In this document: one piece after another, positions 61,548-64,000 of the stretch
How positions within the stretch are numbered: the stretch's first letter is position 1
Layout of the letters: every line of letters starts with the position of its first letter
NCBI GenBank assembly: GCA_051654905.1
Contig: JBOFYY010000158.1
Span: 209,302-273,301, forward strand
Length of the DNA stretch: 64,000 bases
Source: JBOFIQ01 sp051654905
GTDB taxonomy: Bacteria; Actinomycetota; Actinomycetes; Propionibacteriales; Propionibacteriaceae
Direction: 5' to 3'
The notes under the pieces: model-generated
Databases searched by the model: none
Seen by the model: the letters and a program-made list of their open reading frames with translations, nothing else
What the model was told of the DNA's origin: nothing
Program-made: the position numbers and the translations under genes

Positions 61548-62372
61548 ATGGCTAAAAACTCCGGGTGGGTTCCTCAGCAACACGGCGCATGGGCAATGCT
61601 GATTACACCGATGCTACTTGGAGTAATTCTCCGATTATCTACTACCAAATCTTGGCACATTAGATCCGAATCTTCCTGGTATTTAATACCGCTATGCGCC
61701 ACCATGTTCCTCGGATATTTTGCTTTCAATGCAGCAGCTCTCTGGCTAAAAGCAGCCGCAAAGCGTCGTCATATCTACGTTCGTCCTACCGTAACTTGGG
61801 CAATTATTACCGCAATTTGCGGAATCTTAACCATCATCTTGGCTGGCGTTCCGATCATAGGATGGGCGCTAGTTTTCTTACCCCTAACAGCAATCGCGCT
61901 ATTTCTAGTAAAACAAGGAAAAGAACGATCTTTAACTTCTGGAGCAGTTACCGTCATTGCTGCTTCTCTCTTCTTACTTCCCTGTGTTTGCCCAGAACCA
62001 ACTCGGTTCTTCTCTGATGCTCTCCCATCTGATAGTTACCGCGCTTTGGCCTCAGTTCTGCTGTGTTGTAGTTACTTTATTGGCACTATTTTTTCCGTAA
62101 AAACACTTATTCGGGAACGTCGCTCTAATAGCTGGTGGACCGCATCTGTGGGATACCACATCATCATCACATTAGTGACCTTAGTAATTTGCTGCTTTGG
62201 GAAACTCGCATGGGTATGGCCAATATTCTTTGCTGCAACAACAGTTCGAGCATGGCTGCTACCTTGGCTTAATCGACGCGGTCGCCAATTCAAGCCATCT
62301 CATATCGGCAGAATTGAGATGGCTTTCACTCTTGCCTTCATTATTTTTCTAATCCTGTTAGCGACAAGCTAA
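61548..62372 (+). CDS. YwiC-like family membrane protein
   Basis: The 274-residue protein has about eight hydrophobic helices. The start GWVPQQHGAWAMLITPMLLGV and GYFAFNAAALWLKAAAKRR are the hallmarks of the YwiC-like family. It ends with a helix after GRIEMAFTLAFIIFLILLATS. The family has no established function; relatives sit beside respiratory or nitrate genes in some bacteria, but none are here. Confidence 0.88.
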   Translation: MAKNSGWVPQQHGAWAMLITPMLLGVILRLSTTKSWHIRSESSWYLIPLCATMFLGYFAFNAAALWLKAAAKRRHIYVRPTVTWAIITAICGILTIILAGVPIIGWALVFLPLTAIALFLVKQGKERSLTSGAVTVIAASLFLLPCVCPEPTRFFSDALPSDSYRALASVLLCCSYFIGTIFSVKTLIRERRSNSWWTASVGYHIIITLVTLVICCFGKLAWVWPIFFAATTVRAWLLPWLNRRGRQFKPSHIGRIEMAFTLAFIIFLILLATS

Positions 62373-62454
62373 CGACCGGATACTGACACGAGTAACACAA
62401 AAAAATCCCTACTTGTAATCTGAGAGTGACCAGCCCTTGATCAGGAGGACAGAG

Positions 62455-63960
62455 ATGTCTAAGCGCATCGCCAACGAATCACTTAAGAAAAAAGTGACGA
62501 CCGCAGAAGAAGCCGCCACATTCGTCAAACATGGCGACAATATCGGTTTCTCAGGATTCACCGGAGCCGGATACCCTAAGGCGCTTCCAGCTACTCTTGC
62601 TGAACGAATGCGGGAAGCCCATGCTCGTGGCGAAGATTTTCAGATCGGTAGCTTCACTGGAGCTTCGACCGCACCCGAGCTTGATGGCGTGCTTGCTGAT
62701 TCTGATGGGGTCCGCCTCCGCGTCCCATATCAATCCGATCCCGCAACTCGCAACAAGATCAATGACGGCTCCATCCACTACGCCGATGTGCACCTTTCCC
62801 ATACTGTCCCCCTCGTAGAGCAAGGATTCTTTGGAAACCTTGATGTTGCTATCGTCGAGGTAGCGGCCATTAAAGAAGATGGCACACTCGTTCCGTCATC
62901 ATCGATAGGCGGCAACCGCGGATACCTTGATTCGGCTGACAAAATCATTCTAGAAGTTAACTCTTGGCAGTCTTTGGAGTTAGAAGGAATGCACGATATT
63001 TACCGTGCTGCCCCTCGCCCCAACCGTCAGCCCATTCCGCTCACAGAAACTGGACAGCGCATCGGCTCTACTTGTTACTCCATTGATATGGACAAAGTGG
63101 TAGCCATCGTTGAAACCGATGAAGCTGACCGTAACTCTCCGTTCAAACCTTTGGATGCTGATTCCGAAGCTATTGCTGGGCATCTTCTTGATTTCCTTGG
63201 TGGCGAAGTTAAAGCAGGACGTCTCCCCAAGAATCTGCTCCCACTACAGTCTGGCGTAGGTAATATCGCTAATGCGGTTCTAGCTGGGCTTATTACAGGG
63301 CCTTTTGAGCAGATGACGTCTTTTACCGAGGTTATCCAGGACGGCATGATTGATCTGCTTGATTCTGGAAAATTGACGGTTGCTTCAGCGACAGCTTTCT
63401 CGCTATCTCCCGAAGCCGCCGAAAAGATGAACAATAACGCCGCTGCATACCGAGATAAAATCGTGCTACGCCCACAGGAAATCTCAAATAATCCAGAGCT
63501 AATTCGTCGCCTCGGTGTTATTTCCTGTAATGGCATGATTGAAGCCGATATTTACGGCAACGTGAACTCCACTCACGTAATGGGTTCACGAATGCAAAAT
63601 GGTATTGGCGGTTCTGGCGATTTCGCCCGTAATGCTTATATTTCTTGCTTTGTTTCACCTTCGACAGCTAAAGGTGGCGCAATTTCTGCCATCACCCCGA
63701 TGGTGTCTCACATTGACCACACCGAACACGATGTAATGGTGGTTATTACTGAGCAGGGGCTAGCTGATCTACGCGGATTGTCGCCACGTCAGCGCGCTAA
63801 GAAGATGATCGCGATTGCGCATCCGTCGTACCGCCCAATGTTGGAGGAATACTACGAGCGGGCGCTGAAGGTTGCTAATGGACAGCACACTCCCCACGAC
63901 CTTGCTACCGCCCATGAATGGCATCGCCGCTTCCTAGCTGAAGGCTCCATGCAGCAGTAA
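62455..63960 (+). CDS. cat: Succinyl-CoA:acetate CoA-transferase
   Basis: The 501-residue protein moves CoA between succinyl-CoA and acetate, or related acids, forming acetyl-CoA in the cytoplasm. GDNIGFSGFTGAGYPKALPATLAERM near residues 24-49, GVGNIANAVLAG, TSFTEVIQDGMIDLLDSG and GSGDFARNAYIS are typical of the acetyl-CoA hydrolase/transferase family (AarC/Cat1). AGGAGG lies six bases before the ATG at 62455. In corynebacteria the enzyme supports acetate activation, alongside Ack-Pta. It could work with the acetate released by citrate lyase in this window. Confidence 0.94.
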   Translation: MSKRIANESLKKKVTTAEEAATFVKHGDNIGFSGFTGAGYPKALPATLAERMREAHARGEDFQIGSFTGASTAPELDGVLADSDGVRLRVPYQSDPATRNKINDGSIHYADVHLSHTVPLVEQGFFGNLDVAIVEVAAIKEDGTLVPSSSIGGNRGYLDSADKIILEVNSWQSLELEGMHDIYRAAPRPNRQPIPLTETGQRIGSTCYSIDMDKVVAIVETDEADRNSPFKPLDADSEAIAGHLLDFLGGEVKAGRLPKNLLPLQSGVGNIANAVLAGLITGPFEQMTSFTEVIQDGMIDLLDSGKLTVASATAFSLSPEAAEKMNNNAAAYRDKIVLRPQEISNNPELIRRLGVISCNGMIEADIYGNVNSTHVMGSRMQNGIGGSGDFARNAYISCFVSPSTAKGGAISAITPMVSHIDHTEHDVMVVITEQGLADLRGLSPRQRAKKMIAIAHPSYRPMLEEYYERALKVANGQHTPHDLATAHEWHRRFLAEGSMQQ

Positions 63961-63983
63961 CTTAATAAATGTGGTGGTGGGGT

Positions 63984-64000
63984 GAGGTCTTTAAGACCTC
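63984..64000 (+). terminator. Hairpin after cat, cut by the window end
   Basis: GAGGTCTT-T-AAGACCTC is a perfect 8-base inverted repeat 24 bases past the stop codon. Any T run would lie outside the window. Confidence 0.5.

Noticed and set aside
61299..61551. An 84-codon plus-strand open frame in the A/C-rich spacer.
   Set aside because: No start codon, low-complexity product, and it is open mainly because the stretch has almost no T or G to form stop codons.
1..64000. tRNA, rRNA, transposase or integrase genes.
   Set aside because: I looked for characteristic arm sequences and protein motifs in the intergenic parts and the frames and saw none. A tRNA or covariance-model scan was not possible here.

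Overview
The window looks like a chromosomal segment of an actinobacterium, most likely a Corynebacterium or close relative of moderate GC. The indicators are an HspR-controlled dnaK-grpE-dnaJ-hspR operon with HAIR operators, DtxR-type iron boxes, a PhoP-family two-component system with a TCACAGC direct repeat, a class E sortase, a DUF1540 protein, a YwiC-like protein and a succinyl-CoA:acetate CoA-transferase. The genus is inferred, not proven. I saw no rRNA, tRNA, CRISPR array, insertion sequence or replication origin.

Layout. 1-4.8 kb: the start of an iron-regulated siderophore-interacting protein, class II aldolase, a SpoU-type RNA methyltransferase with a small membrane protein, a DedA protein and an APC permease. 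4.8-22.7 kb: a surface module on the minus strand: a 15.9-kb gene for a 5289-residue secreted protein with about 42 DUF11/DUF7507-like repeats, then a lipoprotein gene coupled to it, a class E sortase and LemA. 22.8-28.9 kb: clpB with its HAIR site and a spermidine-synthase-like gene, an AspT/YidE-type transporter, and a small secreted protein followed by a two-helix membrane protein. 28.9-34.3 kb: the hspR-dnaJ-grpE-dnaK operon (read on the minus strand from dnaK), MarC and HU. 34.4-39.7 kb: a radical SAM/SPASM protein, a phoP/phoR-like pair, a small membrane protein and a secreted glucosaminidase. 39.7-41.9 kb: dcd and two genes with DtxR-like boxes.

41.9-47.1 kb holds a full citrate-lyase set (citC-D-E-F-X-G, minus strand). 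Upstream are a TRIC-type channel and a cysteine-desulfidase-family gene whose promoter shares a TTGACGT motif with citC. 49.2-54.9 kb carries a Nudix hydrolase and a DUF4956 / VTC / DUF4353 operon, divergent from an exported phosphodiester-glycosidase-domain protein and a GT2-GtrA glycosyltransferase. A PhoP-like box lies the same distance (44 nt) upstream of the first gene of the DUF4956-VTC operon as upstream of phoP itself. Next come hisC and an RsmC-like methyltransferase.

57.4-61.5 kb is an AT-rich accessory island of unrecognised genes: one 597-residue protein with an internal duplication and several small acidic proteins of immunity-protein type. One of these is broken by a 17-bp tandem duplication. 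The window ends with a YwiC-like membrane protein and the CoA-transferase.

The points most worth a second look are the giant repeat protein with its own lipoprotein and sortase but no membrane segment after its LPHTG motif, the secreted protein whose signal peptide is split by a one-base frame change in a T run, the shared operators, and the AT-rich island.
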